The translations under genes and the position numbers were made by a program. Shown piece after piece: positions 1 to 9,407 of a DNA stretch of 64,000 nucleotides. The stretch's first letter is position 1; each line of letters begins with the position of its first letter. This DNA comes from UBA12481 sp942493265 (lineage in GTDB: Bacteria; Bacteroidota; Bacteroidia; Bacteroidales; UBA12481): NCBI GenBank assembly GCA_942493265.1, contig OW818688.1, forward strand, positions 4,464,001 to 4,528,000, given 5' to 3'. The notes beneath the pieces were generated by a model. The model had not been told where the DNA came from. It did not search any database and saw only the letters and a program-made list of their open reading frames with translations.

Positions 1-803
1 TACCATGCCAGCAAACTGGAACTTGTTGCTGATGCCAGTATGTCGGGATCACCGTCCTTATCGATATCCCTGGCCAGCACGGTATGGGCCAGTGTAAACT
101 GATTATCGATCACATGCTGCGTAAAAACTTGTGAGCCATTGTTTTCCCACCAATATACCTCCCCCGGCGTTTCGTCGGAACCAATCAGGTCGAGGTCCCC
201 GTCGAGATCCATGTCGGCAGCCTCAACAAATGGCGACTGATCAAGTAGCGCTGATACCACGTGTTTTGCAAAGGTTTTATTCCCCTGGTTTTCCCACCAA
301 GCCACCTCGCTCAGAGATGCGGAATTATCCCATCCGGAGCAGAGGATATCCTGGTCCCCATCCCGGTCAAGATCTGTTATTTGCACAGTGTGGGCGCCCC
401 TGAAATTGTTATCCGCGGTAATGGTGGTAAACTTGCCGGAACCGTCATTTTCATACCATTCAATACGGTTTAGGGTAATCGACGCAGCAATCAGGTCGTT
501 GTCCCCATCCCCGTCGATATCTCCCGCACGTATCGACCTTCCGCCAGTGAAACCCGTCCTGATCTGCCTCTTGATATATCCACCCTGACGGTTATTCTCC
601 CACCAGGCAACCTCCCCTTCGGTTACCGAAACCGTTGCAAGGTCGGTATGTCCGTCGCCATTCAGATCACCTGAAGTAACATCCATGGGCTGACCGATTG
701 TGGCAATGGCATGTTTCACAAAAGTTGCCTGGGCCCTGACGGCCTGATAGTTGGAAAATCCCATCAAGATGACCAAGCCTGCAGCTGTAACAATTGATTT
801 CAT
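1..803 (-). CDS. FG-GAP/VCBS repeat secreted protein, 3' end beyond window
   Basis: The frame is open from the ATG at 801-803 (complement) to the window edge, giving about 267 residues of an incomplete protein. It starts with a signal peptide (MKSIVTAAGLVILMG..., ending near VRAQ) and continues as repeats of roughly 45-55 residues. Each repeat has a calcium-binding-loop-like D-x-[DN]-x-D-G-x-x-D stretch (DLNGDGHTD, DIDGDGDND, DLDRDGDQD, DMDLDGDLD, DIDKDGDPD) followed by a Trp-rich EWYEN/AWWEN/YWWEN strand. This is the FG-GAP/VCBS beta-propeller pattern of secreted or surface proteins in Bacteroidota. A T9SS tail may lie beyond the edge but cannot be seen. It is divergent from the LytS/LytTR pair and shares that intergenic region. 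The specific ligand or role is unknown. Confidence 0.85.
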   Translation of the reverse strand, partial: MKSIVTAAGLVILMGFSNYQAVRAQATFVKHAIATIGQPMDVTSGDLNGDGHTDLATVSVTEGEVAWWENNRQGGYIKRQIRTGFTGGRSIRAGDIDGDGDNDLIAASITLNRIEWYENDGSGKFTTITADNNFRGAHTVQITDLDRDGDQDILCSGWDNSASLSEVAWWENQGNKTFAKHVVSALLDQSPFVEAADMDLDGDLDLIGSDETPGEVYWWENNGSQVFTQHVIDNQFTLAHTVLARDIDKDGDPDILASATSSSLLAW

Positions 804-849
804 TTCGTTCAGATTTATTTTAAACAATTATAGGATGGAGATTCCGATG

Positions 850-867
850 GGGCAAAATGTTTTGCCC
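850..867. promoter_or_regulatory. perfect 18-bp palindrome in divergent intergenic region
   Basis: GGGCAAAA and TTTTGCCC form perfect 8-bp arms around a central TG. It lies 47 bp upstream of the FG-GAP gene start and 165 bp upstream of lytS. A protein-binding site or a 5' UTR hairpin of the FG-GAP transcript are both possible. The symmetry is seen directly; the function is inferred. Confidence 0.4.
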
Positions 868-914
868 ATCAGCCTCCGTCGGATGACACAGGGTACATGC
901 AGACCCATAAGTGC

Positions 915-966
915 CACTGGTCAGCCAGGGATCGCTGTTGGTCGACCGGCGCCCGGCATTGGTCGA
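915..966 (+). promoter_or_regulatory. three direct repeats at exact 21-bp phasing; candidate LytTR operator
   Basis: The core TGGTC occurs at 918-922, 939-943 and 960-964, in the contexts ACTGGTCAG, GTTGGTCGA and ATTGGTCGA, so the spacing is exactly two helical turns. LytTR regulators such as AgrA, ComE and AlgR bind short direct repeats with about this period. The element is immediately upstream of a gene pair encoding a LytTR regulator, which suggests autoregulation or control of the divergent FG-GAP gene. The core does not closely match the published LytTR consensus, so the support is spacing and context. Confidence 0.45.
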
Positions 967-995
967 AAAATAACCCGGGTTAGCGATCCGCTCTG

Positions 996-1003
996 TATAT
1001 TTG
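996..1003 (+). promoter_or_regulatory. candidate Bacteroidota -7 box upstream of lytS-like gene
   Basis: TATATTTG fits the TAnnTTTG -7 consensus of Bacteroidota primary sigma factors and ends 28 bp before the ATG at 1032. No convincing TTTG -33 box lies 19-21 bp upstream. That fits a promoter helped by an activator bound at the direct repeats just upstream (915-966). Confidence 0.4.
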
Positions 1004-1031
1004 TGCTACCTTGTTGTAAACAGTTAACACT

Positions 1032-2105
1032 ATGTGGTTCAGCCAAAAGTACAAGAGTCCCTGGATCCGGATCCTGTCGCATGCGGGATTCTGGATCGCC
1101 TATCTGCTGATCAATGCTATGACCGCTGTGAGATATTATCCCGACAGGGATTTCGTGAGCATCCTACTACAGTCGATGCTCACACTTCCGGTTGATGTTC
1201 TCGCTACCTATTTCACGGTTTATGGCTTGTATAAATGGTTCCTGTTCAGGAAGAAGTACCTCCTGTTTGCTTTGGTATTAACAGGATCCGCGGTTTTCTT
1301 CATTGTCCTTCAGCGCATTATCCTGTTTAACCTCACTTATCCGATATTTTTCCCCGGCCGCCAAACTGCCTATGCCTTCCTGGATATCAATTGGTTCTAC
1401 AGCTTTACCAATATTTATCTGGTAGTGGCTGTGGTATCGGTAATCAAGCTATCGAAAATCAGTTTTGAACAGCAAAAAAATGCGCAGGAACTGGATCAGG
1501 AAAGGATTGCAGCCGAATTGAAATTTCTCAAGTCACAGATCCATCCACATTTTCTGTTTAATACACTGAACAATTTATACGCCCTTACCCTCGACAAATC
1601 GGACAAAGCCCCGGAGGTAGTGCTGAAACTGTCGGATTTGTTGAATTATATGCTGTATGAATGTAACGAACCCTATGTGCTGGTTACCAAAGAGACCAAA
1701 TTGATCGAGAATTATCTGTCGCTTGAACGCATCCGGTATGGCGACCAGCTGGACCTGGACTTTCAGGTTACCGGTGAGGTTATTGGCAAACGTTTAGCCC
1801 CCATGCTTTTGCTTCCGTTTATCGAGAATGCCTTCAAGCACGGGGTAAGCAAGGTCAGGAAAAATCCCAGCGTTCGCATACGTCTGGAGATTTCAGGGAA
1901 TGACCTGAATTTTTCCGTCACAAATTCACTCGCCTTAATGCCCGATACGGATATTTCCGGATATACCGAAGGCATCGGCTTGAAAAATGTACAGCGGCGT
2001 CTTGACTTATTGTATCCCGGCAAACACAAGCTGGATATCGGACAAACCGACCATGAATTTTCAATACATTTAAAGATTATTCTGGATACCGCCTATGAAA
2101 GTTAA
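1032..2105 (+). CDS. LytS/YehU-type sensor histidine kinase
   Basis: This 357-residue membrane kinase has about four transmembrane segments in residues 15-140 and no periplasmic or PAS sensor domain. A short coiled linker (residues 145-165) leads to the His_kinase (PF06580-type) domain. The phosphoacceptor motif is QIHPHFLFNTLNN, with H173 the likely phospho-His. The N-box (PFIENAFKHGVSK) and G-box (GIGLKNVQRRLDLLYPG) are present. Its stop overlaps the next ORF by 11 bp, so kinase and LytTR regulator are translationally coupled and form a pair. The stimulus is unknown; such pairs in Bacteroidota often control a neighbouring surface or transport gene, here perhaps the divergent FG-GAP protein. 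Confidence 0.9.
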   Translation: MWFSQKYKSPWIRILSHAGFWIAYLLINAMTAVRYYPDRDFVSILLQSMLTLPVDVLATYFTVYGLYKWFLFRKKYLLFALVLTGSAVFFIVLQRIILFNLTYPIFFPGRQTAYAFLDINWFYSFTNIYLVVAVVSVIKLSKISFEQQKNAQELDQERIAAELKFLKSQIHPHFLFNTLNNLYALTLDKSDKAPEVVLKLSDLLNYMLYECNEPYVLVTKETKLIENYLSLERIRYGDQLDLDFQVTGEVIGKRLAPMLLLPFIENAFKHGVSKVRKNPSVRIRLEISGNDLNFSVTNSLALMPDTDISGYTEGIGLKNVQRRLDLLYPGKHKLDIGQTDHEFSIHLKIILDTAYES

Positions 2106-2805
2106 GTGTCTGCTGGTTGATGATGAACCTCTTGCACTGAGGGTGCTGGAAAACCATATTGAAAAGATACATTGGCTGGACATCGCCGGCACCTGCCAGA
2201 ATCCGGTGGATGCCTATGATATTTTGCAGTCGAAAAAGATAGACCTCCTTTTTCTGGATATCCAGATGCCTGAATTATCAGGTCTCGATTTCCTCCGTAC
2301 ACTCACACACCCTCCACAGGTGATCTTTACCACGGCCTATCGCCAGTTTGCCGCCGACGCTTATGATCTCGACGGGTTGGACTATCTCATCAAGCCCATC
2401 GCCTTACCCCGCTTCATCAGGGCGGTAAACAAATACCTGGAACGGACGGGAGCTGAAAAAGTTTTGCCGGTAATACCTGTTAATCAATTGGAAAGGCGTT
2501 CCTTCTTCATCAAGAAGGGACAGGAAATGATCAGGATTTATATAGATGAGATTCTGTATTTCGAATCGCTGAAGGACTATTTGCAAATCATCCTCACTGA
2601 TCAGAAATTCATCTATAAAGCCAAAATATCAGATATGGAGGAAGAACTCCTTGACGATCAATTTCTTCGGATACACAAATCTTATCTGGTCAACACCTCG
2701 AAAATCCGGTCGTTCTCCCCTACCGAAATTACCATCGAAGGGTTCCGCCTGCCGATTGGCCGGAGCTATAAAAACCTGGTACAAAAAAAGCTGGGGATCA
2801 GATAA
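2095..2805 (+). CDS. LytTR-family response regulator
   Basis: A 236-residue regulator. The N-terminal receiver has the acidic pocket (LLVDDEP) and D55 in LFLDIQMPELSG as phosphoacceptor; K98 in YLIKPI is the conserved Lys. The C-terminal LytTR DNA-binding domain spans about residues 130-236 (IKKGQEMIRIYIDEILYFES..., IHKSYLVNTSKI, LPIGRSYK). It overlaps the kinase gene by 11 bp and should be its partner. The three 21-bp-phased repeats upstream of the operon are the natural candidate binding site. It converges on the CotH-like gene with only 14 bp between the two stops. Confidence 0.92.
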   Translation: MKVKCLLVDDEPLALRVLENHIEKIHWLDIAGTCQNPVDAYDILQSKKIDLLFLDIQMPELSGLDFLRTLTHPPQVIFTTAYRQFAADAYDLDGLDYLIKPIALPRFIRAVNKYLERTGAEKVLPVIPVNQLERRSFFIKKGQEMIRIYIDEILYFESLKDYLQIILTDQKFIYKAKISDMEEELLDDQFLRIHKSYLVNTSKIRSFSPTEITIEGFRLPIGRSYKNLVQKKLGIR

Positions 2806-2819
2806 CAGTTCCCGATTCA

Positions 2820-5800
2820 CTACAGCCTTATTATCCTGAATATCTGTCTGTTGCTACCCTCCGCTTGAACCACCAGCAGGTATGATCCCGCCGGAAGGTG
2901 CCGGATACTGAGCCCTGCATTGCCACTCGTTTCTTCTGAATACATGAGCGTCTCGCCCAGCAAGCTTTTCAAGGTTATCCGCATCGGCATCGGACTGTTT
3001 GAGAGGATATTGATTTTATCTGATGTCGGATTGGGATAAACTGTTATAGCGGAGAGGTTTGACAGATCGGAAATACTGCTTCCCGAGCAATCTGAAGAAT
3101 AATAGCGACCGGGTGAACCGCCAATACACCCTGTCATCCAGTTCGTTCCATCATTCATAATCCCCGTGGAATCCACCAGCTCCAGCGTGTACCCCATCCC
3201 ACCCGCCAGAACAGGCCAGGGTTCCTGGTCATTATACCTTACCGATAAGCGCAATCTGCCGCTTGCATCATAGGCCCGGATCCACTCTCCCTTATCTTTC
3301 AAACCGAAGAGAAATGGCCCGGTAATATTCTTAAATCCAGTATGAACATTCAGAAATCCTGCAGTATCCTGTGCAAGAACTATATTCTTGCGTGACCCGA
3401 GCACTGTTCCGTTCGGGATAATAAAAGCGTGGCCGATGCTGTCAACCCCGTCTTTAAATACCCAGTTGGAAATATCTTCGGCAAAATCCCCGGTATTCCG
3501 CAATTCAACCCAATCTCCTGCCTCCACACCCGAGCCGGAAAAATAATTGATCTCGGAAATCACAATATTCTCATTACAGGGCGTATAGCCGGTACCCGGT
3601 GAGCCCCCGATACATCCGTCGAACCAGTTGGCAGGATTATCCGCCGCGTGCTGTTCATTCCGAAGTTCCAGCGTCCGGCCCTGTCCATCAGCCCCTGCAG
3701 GCCAGGGCGCTTCATCATCGAACACCACTGCCGAAACCAGCTCCATTTTATAATTGAACAGATTCACCGCATCTCCGCTGCCGCTCAACCCGAATTCAAA
3801 ACTTCCGATAAATGGCACTCCGGGATGCTGCGTCCTGAATTTTTCGGGATCACTGACAATCACCAGGTATTCATCCGGACGGATGATGGTATTTTCAGGG
3901 AACCGGAATACGTGGGTCAGATCCGCATCAGTAAAATACCAGCCATTCAGGCTGGCCGACAGGGTTTTATCATAATTCCGGATTTCAATCCAGTCTCCGG
4001 CATCAAGCGATGGCTCCGACTTATAATTTATCTCTGAAACAACCAGCTTTTCAGAATAGGTTGCCGCCTTGAAATGCGCCATAAAAACAGCCGACCGGGT
4101 AAGTGTATCGAGGAAAACGGCTTTTGTTGCATCCGTTATCAAGGCATTCACATCCCAGTTTGAAAAAGTAAAACCCGGATTAGGAAGTGCTTCTATCCTG
4201 ACCGGCACCCCGTCAAAATAGGTACCGATCCATGGATAAGCATCAGGTTTTATGGTGCTTATCCGGATAGTTCCTGAACCAGCGGGTTCCACATTCAGGG
4301 TAATCGCAACCGTTTTGATCAGATTGAAATTTACTTTAAGGTGGTTTCGGACGATATTTGAACGCTTATCAAATTCACTCTTCATGGTTAGATGTGCCTG
4401 GTCAAACTGCGCCATATACGAGGCTTCTGACACATTTGGATCGCCCCAGCGCTTATAGGTCGCCGGGAGCTCCGGACGGGTCACGTTATATATCTCATCA
4501 GCAATCCCTTTTAGCCGGTCGTTCCTCCACTTGGAATTCAACAGATCGGCAAAGCGGTTGATGAAATAATCATGAAACCGTTTATTCTGCATGGCTTTGT
4601 GCCAGATATGCACATACGGGTAACTTTGGTCATAATCAAGCATATAGCGGATATGGTCCATATTACTGTCCGACCACCCGTTTGGCGACAGCGACCATTC
4701 CAGGTCGATCAGGCTGAAACGCCACCGGCTGCCGGTTTGCGGACTCCGGTGGATGCGGATATTATTGTAGGGCCAGTCGGTATCCGCCATATAGGTTTGA
4801 GCACAGATATAATCCGTATAATACTCAAGATCAAAGATTTTATCCGCATTATCCCAGAATGCATCCCCAAAGGAATTCAAGCTCAGGAATCTGTTGTAAT
4901 CCTCATTGAAACGGTTTACCGGATCGGTCCCTTTAACTTCTCTCAAAGTTCCGCCGTACCAGTATGAGACGGACAGAATATCCAATGAATCCTGGTTGGT
5001 ACCGGAATACTGCTTAAAAAAATCCTCATCAAGTTTCTCCCGCAATTCATAATATCCCCAGTAATAGCCGTTCAGATAAACCTGCACCGGTGTGTATCCC
5101 GCATAGGTGTTTAGCGTACTGTCGCCCATGCATTTCGTTTCGATAGCATCCTTGCAGGGGTAATACAGATATTGATTGGAACCGTTGCGGATATAAAAAG
5201 TGGCATAGCTCGACCTGTCCTTGCGGGCCGGAATCAGGGGATACTGCACATCGCCGTCACCCAGGGTGCTGTTGCCCGGTTCAATGCGAAATGAACGCTG
5301 GGGTTGCGAACGGCTTCCACCTGCGCCACCTTCGATTTTTATTCCTGCATATTGTTTAAAAACCGGCTGATGGGTACCGGGTTCGAAATATTCAATGTAA
5401 CACTGCTTTTTCCAGTCGGTCGTCCAGTTATCATATATACCGGTTTCCCCATACAGATCGGCCGTTTCCATGGTAATGGAGAGGATACCCGCCGGGGTTG
5501 GATTCTGTCCGATAAAATAGGATGCGGTCACCACCGGTCCGGGTAATTTATGGCCGGTACTGAAGCAGCGTACTTTTAAAGTTGTTTTATTCCGGATATT
5601 GATCGGCACCCCACTGTACAATTCCGAGGTTTTTACCGGGATCTGGCTGTTGGTGGTGAACCGGATTTCGGCATCCGGCGAGGTGCAGCTGAGGGTTACA
5701 TCAATAGCATCCGGATAAAATCCACCAGGCAGGGAGACCTGAGGAGCCACCTCAAATCCCTCGGTATAGGCAGTCTGGGTTTCATTGGAAGCATTTGGGG

Positions 5801-6836
5801 TAGCTATCATAAATACCGCCCGTACCGCAGATCCGTCAGTCGCACTGCCGATGCTGGAATTCACCGGAAGATTTGCGGGAAGCGCCAGCTGGTCAACTTT
5901 AACTCCATTATTATCTGATAGATATATCGTTTCGCCACCATTGGAGATTTTAAAATTTGCATGGAGTTCCTTTTCTGCATCAGTTGTAAACCAGCCCGGC
6001 AGCGGTCCGAATTGCGTTTCGGTATCCACCAGACCAAATGATAGCCAGGTACGGAGGCTCATATCGATCAATCCGGCGGTAAAATTATGGCATTCAACGG
6101 CCAGCAGGTTGGTGCCGTTATGGATCAACCCATTTATCTTACTCATATTCAAGTCAAAACCTTCAGGTTTCTCGCCTTGAAACATGATCGCTTCGCGTGA
6201 GATATCTGCCGTACTGTTCCAATCCATATTGGTGATATTTGCCCTGGCGATCTCGGTGCCGTTCAGATAGGCCACAGATCCGTCATCATAATCTATATGG
6301 AGGGTGGCAGCAATAATTTTGGAGATATCGGAGATCTCAAAAGAGATCCGGGTATATACGGAAACTTTTGCTGTGGGAAATTCAGTATGGTCATCACCAT
6401 CGCCATAACCAAACCCGCCGGGATCAACGTTCCACGACTGGTCATTAAACCCGGGCATCATCCATTGGGTGGAGGTATTTTCTCCGGGATTGATCCAATT
6501 CCAGAGATCATTCTCCCTGACAGCAGTTTCCCAGTGGTTAATATCACTGTTATCATCACCCTGGCCGGATGCATAAATCAGCAGCCATTCCCTGGCAGGA
6601 AGCTTGATATCGGGCAATGTCCATTTCAACAGGCTCGCCGGATCATCCGACAAGTGAAAATGCCAAAGGCTGACAGGCTCATTTCCAGCATTGTATAATT
6701 CTATCCAATCAGGATTAGAACCATCTGCAGTGGAAATCTGGGTAAAATTACGGTAGGAGCCTTCATTGATTATAATTTGACAAAAAGCCGGTAAGGCGAT
6801 TAACACACTGAAAATCAATAAAATTATTCTTTTCAT
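2820..6836 (-). CDS. CotH-kinase/lamin-tail multidomain protein with T9SS type A signal
   Basis: The frame extends to 6917, but the ATG at 6836 begins a clear signal peptide (MKRIILLIFSVLIALPAFCQ), so a protein of 1338 residues is preferred. Order seen: an N-terminal lamin-tail domain (INEGSYRNF..., WIELYN); a beta-sandwich with jelly-roll look; a chitobiase-C-like segment (GFYPDAIDVTLSC... DAEIRFTT); a CotH-like domain with KIEGGAGGSRSQPQRSFRIEP and, near its end, WRFSLIDLEWSLSPN; an InlB-B-like repeat (VEPAGSGTIRIS); two more lamin-tail domains (VVSEINYKS, VISEINYFS); and an 80-residue type A sorting domain starting ITVYPNPTSDKINI. It should be exported by T9SS and anchored at the surface. 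CotH homologues are atypical kinases; activity here is not established. Confidence 0.85.
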   Translation of the reverse strand: MKRIILLIFSVLIALPAFCQIIINEGSYRNFTQISTADGSNPDWIELYNAGNEPVSLWHFHLSDDPASLLKWTLPDIKLPAREWLLIYASGQGDDNSDINHWETAVRENDLWNWINPGENTSTQWMMPGFNDQSWNVDPGGFGYGDGDDHTEFPTAKVSVYTRISFEISDISKIIAATLHIDYDDGSVAYLNGTEIARANITNMDWNSTADISREAIMFQGEKPEGFDLNMSKINGLIHNGTNLLAVECHNFTAGLIDMSLRTWLSFGLVDTETQFGPLPGWFTTDAEKELHANFKISNGGETIYLSDNNGVKVDQLALPANLPVNSSIGSATDGSAVRAVFMIATPNASNETQTAYTEGFEVAPQVSLPGGFYPDAIDVTLSCTSPDAEIRFTTNSQIPVKTSELYSGVPINIRNKTTLKVRCFSTGHKLPGPVVTASYFIGQNPTPAGILSITMETADLYGETGIYDNWTTDWKKQCYIEYFEPGTHQPVFKQYAGIKIEGGAGGSRSQPQRSFRIEPGNSTLGDGDVQYPLIPARKDRSSYATFYIRNGSNQYLYYPCKDAIETKCMGDSTLNTYAGYTPVQVYLNGYYWGYYELREKLDEDFFKQYSGTNQDSLDILSVSYWYGGTLREVKGTDPVNRFNEDYNRFLSLNSFGDAFWDNADKIFDLEYYTDYICAQTYMADTDWPYNNIRIHRSPQTGSRWRFSLIDLEWSLSPNGWSDSNMDHIRYMLDYDQSYPYVHIWHKAMQNKRFHDYFINRFADLLNSKWRNDRLKGIADEIYNVTRPELPATYKRWGDPNVSEASYMAQFDQAHLTMKSEFDKRSNIVRNHLKVNFNLIKTVAITLNVEPAGSGTIRISTIKPDAYPWIGTYFDGVPVRIEALPNPGFTFSNWDVNALITDATKAVFLDTLTRSAVFMAHFKAATYSEKLVVSEINYKSEPSLDAGDWIEIRNYDKTLSASLNGWYFTDADLTHVFRFPENTIIRPDEYLVIVSDPEKFRTQHPGVPFIGSFEFGLSGSGDAVNLFNYKMELVSAVVFDDEAPWPAGADGQGRTLELRNEQHAADNPANWFDGCIGGSPGTGYTPCNENIVISEINYFSGSGVEAGDWVELRNTGDFAEDISNWVFKDGVDSIGHAFIIPNGTVLGSRKNIVLAQDTAGFLNVHTGFKNITGPFLFGLKDKGEWIRAYDASGRLRLSVRYNDQEPWPVLAGGMGYTLELVDSTGIMNDGTNWMTGCIGGSPGRYYSSDCSGSSISDLSNLSAITVYPNPTSDKINILSNSPMPMRITLKSLLGETLMYSEETSGNAGLSIRHLPAGSYLLVVQAEGSNRQIFRIIRL

Positions 6837-7156
6837 AAAATAAAATTCCCCAAGGGGTGTAAAAGTAATAACAGAATCAAATATCCAACGTTTCAGCTTA
6901 CTGATATAAAGATTCAAACAGCCAAAATCGGCAGCATGATCAGACTATCAGCCATATATGGGATAACTTGCGGAACCGTCTGTATTATGGAACAAAATTG
7001 TTCATATTACGGTATTAAAAAGAGGGAAAAAAACATATTATGAATCAAAAAAAGCCATAAAATAGTGACATCTTTCAATAACCGTTTTTACGCTTATAAC
7101 TTACTAATTTAAAGAACTTTAACCCATAATCACCTGATAATATTTTTCACAGATTG
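6837..7156. other. AT-rich divergent intergenic region with 14-bp palindrome
   Basis: These 320 bp separate the CotH-like gene from the kamA cluster. The only clear structure is the palindrome GAACAA-AA-TTGTTC at 6990-7003, about 155 bp upstream of kamA and placed where it could act on either gene. The rest is AT-rich with no ORF of interest, and no full -33/-7 pair was found by eye. Confidence 0.4.
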
Positions 7157-8413
7157 ATGAAAATAGAAGAACCTGTATCAGAAAGCCGGGAGCCAGAAGA
7201 AGCATCCAACCTTGAACCTCCAAGTATTCAGCCTGATAGCAGGCAAAATGAACACCTTACTATTCAGGCACCCATCAGCACCGTTTTTACAGTCAGCGTC
7301 AGATCAGTTGAATTCCTGACCAAACATTTTCCGGGCACCGGCATAAGTGACTGGAACAATTGGCAATGGCAGGTACGAAATAGTTTTACCTCGCTTGATC
7401 AGCTGAATACTTTTCTGGGTCTTTCAACCGAAGAATCCAATTCACGGGCTTATGGAAAAAATCTTCCCGTGAGAATCACCCCCTACTATGCAAGCCTGCT
7501 CGATCCCGAAAACGCCGCACAGCCCTTGCGCCGAACGGTAGTGCCGGTTGCTCTCGAGCTGAACATATCTCCCGGTGAGGTGGAAGATCCTCTCAGTGAA
7601 ACGCACGACAGTCCGGTACCGCTGATCGTTCACCGGTATCCCGACAGGGTATTGTTTCTGGTGACGAATTTCTGCTCCGCATTTTGCCGGTACTGCACCC
7701 GTACACACATGGTTTCCAAGCAGGACAAGGTGCATTCGAGTCAGGTGGAATGGGACAAGGCCATCGATTACATCAGGGAACATACTGAAGTCAGGGATGT
7801 ACTTTTATCGGGTGGAGATCCGCTCACCCTGAGCGACAGCCGGATAGAATATCTGCTTGCCAGATTGCACGAAATTCCTCATGTTGAAATTATCCGTATC
7901 GGTACGAAAGTGCCGGTTGTAATGCCACAGCGCATCACCCGCGACCTGGTGAGAATGCTGAAAAAATACCATCCTTTATTTCTGAGTGTGCATTTCACTC
8001 ATCCTGATGAGATCACACCTGAGGTGATCGATGCCTGCAACCGCTTGGCTGATGCGGGAATTCCGCTCGGCAGCCAGACTGTTTTGCTGAAAGGCATCAA
8101 TGACGACGCGGCTGTTTTCATGAAGCTTACGCATGAGCTTCTGAAAATCAGGGTAAAACCCTATTATCTCTACCAGTGCGATCCCATCCCCGGCTCGGCT
8201 CATTTCCGCACGCCGCTGGAATCAGGACTGGAAATCATCCGAAAGCTCAGGGGTTTTACTTCCGGCTATGCAATTCCACATTTTGTGATCGATGCTCCCG
8301 GAGGCGGCGGTAAAATTCCGTTATTGCCGGATTATGTGGTGGGTCGTGAAGGAGATGACCTCATCCTCAAGAATTATGAAGGTAAAACGTACCGGTTTCC
8401 GGATTATATTTAG
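7157..8413 (+). CDS. kamA: lysine 2,3-aminomutase (KamA-family radical SAM/PLP enzyme)
   Basis: It would convert L-lysine to L-beta-lysine using an Fe4S4 cluster, S-adenosylmethionine and PLP. The cluster motif is CSAFCRYC (C173, C177, C180), followed by the LLSGGDPL motif. PLP Lys is K386 in APGGGGK. The two acidic residues that bind the substrate epsilon-amino group in clostridial LAM (Asp293 and Asp330, 44 and 7 residues before the PLP Lys) are present at the same distances as D342 (QCDP) and D379 (VIDAP). Glutamate 2,3-aminomutase has Lys and Asn there, so lysine is the expected substrate. The 418-residue length is typical; residues 1-35 are a variable leader. ATG 7157 is preferred over TTG 7154. 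First gene of a tight co-directional cluster. Confidence 0.88.
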   Translation: MKIEEPVSESREPEEASNLEPPSIQPDSRQNEHLTIQAPISTVFTVSVRSVEFLTKHFPGTGISDWNNWQWQVRNSFTSLDQLNTFLGLSTEESNSRAYGKNLPVRITPYYASLLDPENAAQPLRRTVVPVALELNISPGEVEDPLSETHDSPVPLIVHRYPDRVLFLVTNFCSAFCRYCTRTHMVSKQDKVHSSQVEWDKAIDYIREHTEVRDVLLSGGDPLTLSDSRIEYLLARLHEIPHVEIIRIGTKVPVVMPQRITRDLVRMLKKYHPLFLSVHFTHPDEITPEVIDACNRLADAGIPLGSQTVLLKGINDDAAVFMKLTHELLKIRVKPYYLYQCDPIPGSAHFRTPLESGLEIIRKLRGFTSGYAIPHFVIDAPGGGGKIPLLPDYVVGREGDDLILKNYEGKTYRFPDYI

Positions 8414-8426
8414 CTGATTTTCAAAT

Positions 8427-9407
8427 ATGATTGTTGCTTTAACCTACGATTTGCGCGAGGATTATCTTGCAATGGGATTCAGCGAGGAAGATGCCGCTGA
8501 GTTCGATACCATCGAAACTATCGAAGGAATCGAAGATGCCCTCCATAAGCTTGGTCATCAAACCGAAAGGATCGGACACCTGAAATCACTGATGGCGGCG
8601 CTCCTCAACGGTCGCCGCTGGGATATCGTATTCAATATATGTGAAGGATTTTACGGCATCGGTCGTGAAGCGCAGGTTCCCGCCCTGCTCGATGCTTTTT
8701 GCATCCCCTACGTGTTTTCCAATCCGCTGGTTTTGTCGCTCACGCTCGATAAAGGAATGACCAAGAGAGTAATACGGGATGCCGGTATTCCTACTGCCGA
8801 CTTTGCGGTGGTAACTTCACCGGCAGATATTGAAAAGATCACACTCCCCTATCCTCTTTTTGTTAAACCTGTGGCAGAAGGCACCGGTAAAGGGATTTCA
8901 GGTGAATCCATCATCCGCAACCCGGAAGCCCTCAATAGCCGCTGCCGCTATTTGCTGAACCGTTTTAACCAGCCCGTGCTGGTTGAAACCTATCTCAGCG
9001 GCCGCGAATTTACCGTTGGGATAACCGGCACCGGTCCTGAGGCATCGGTTACCGGAGTCATGGAGGTTTTTCTGACCGGCAAGGCGGAACAGGGGGTTTA
9101 TTCCTATACCAATAAGGAGGATTGGCGCGAGCGCTGCCGGTATGATCTGGCCACCGGCGAAATCGCTGAAGCCTGCGAAAAAGTTGCTCTGGATGCCTGG
9201 AATGCTCTCAATTGCGAAGATGGTGGCCGTATCGACCTACGGTGTGATTCCAACGGAATTCCGAATTTCATAGAGGTGAATCCGCTGGCAGGCATGAATC
9301 CGGTGTATTCCGACCTGCCGATGCTCAGCCGGATGAACAATATCTCCTATGACGATCTGATTCAACGGATTATGACTTCAGCCATCAAAAAGATAAAAGT
9401 AGGATGA
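8427..9407 (+). CDS. ATP-grasp amino-acid ligase, D-Ala-D-Ala-ligase-like (1 of 2)
   Basis: A 326-residue ATP-grasp protein. Visible features are an N-terminal Rossmann-like lobe (NICEGFYGIGREAQVPALLD), the ATP-lysine strand (LFVKPVAEGTGKGISGES), an SGREFTVGI strand, and the metal-binding end RIDLRCDSNG...FIEVNPLAGM with conserved Glu and Asn. The family activates a carboxylate as acyl phosphate and joins it to an amine. It starts 13 bp after kamA and overlaps the second ligase by 4 bp. That context makes a role in peptidoglycan D-Ala-D-Ala synthesis less likely than ligation of the kamA product. Substrate is inferred only. Confidence 0.82.
   Translation: MIVALTYDLREDYLAMGFSEEDAAEFDTIETIEGIEDALHKLGHQTERIGHLKSLMAALLNGRRWDIVFNICEGFYGIGREAQVPALLDAFCIPYVFSNPLVLSLTLDKGMTKRVIRDAGIPTADFAVVTSPADIEKITLPYPLFVKPVAEGTGKGISGESIIRNPEALNSRCRYLLNRFNQPVLVETYLSGREFTVGITGTGPEASVTGVMEVFLTGKAEQGVYSYTNKEDWRERCRYDLATGEIAEACEKVALDAWNALNCEDGGRIDLRCDSNGIPNFIEVNPLAGMNPVYSDLPMLSRMNNISYDDLIQRIMTSAIKKIKVG

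Noticed and set aside
7157..8413. Glutamate 2,3-aminomutase instead of lysine 2,3-aminomutase
   Set aside because: The two positions that are Lys and Asn in glutamate 2,3-aminomutase are Asp (D342, D379) at the same distances from the PLP lysine, as in lysine 2,3-aminomutase.
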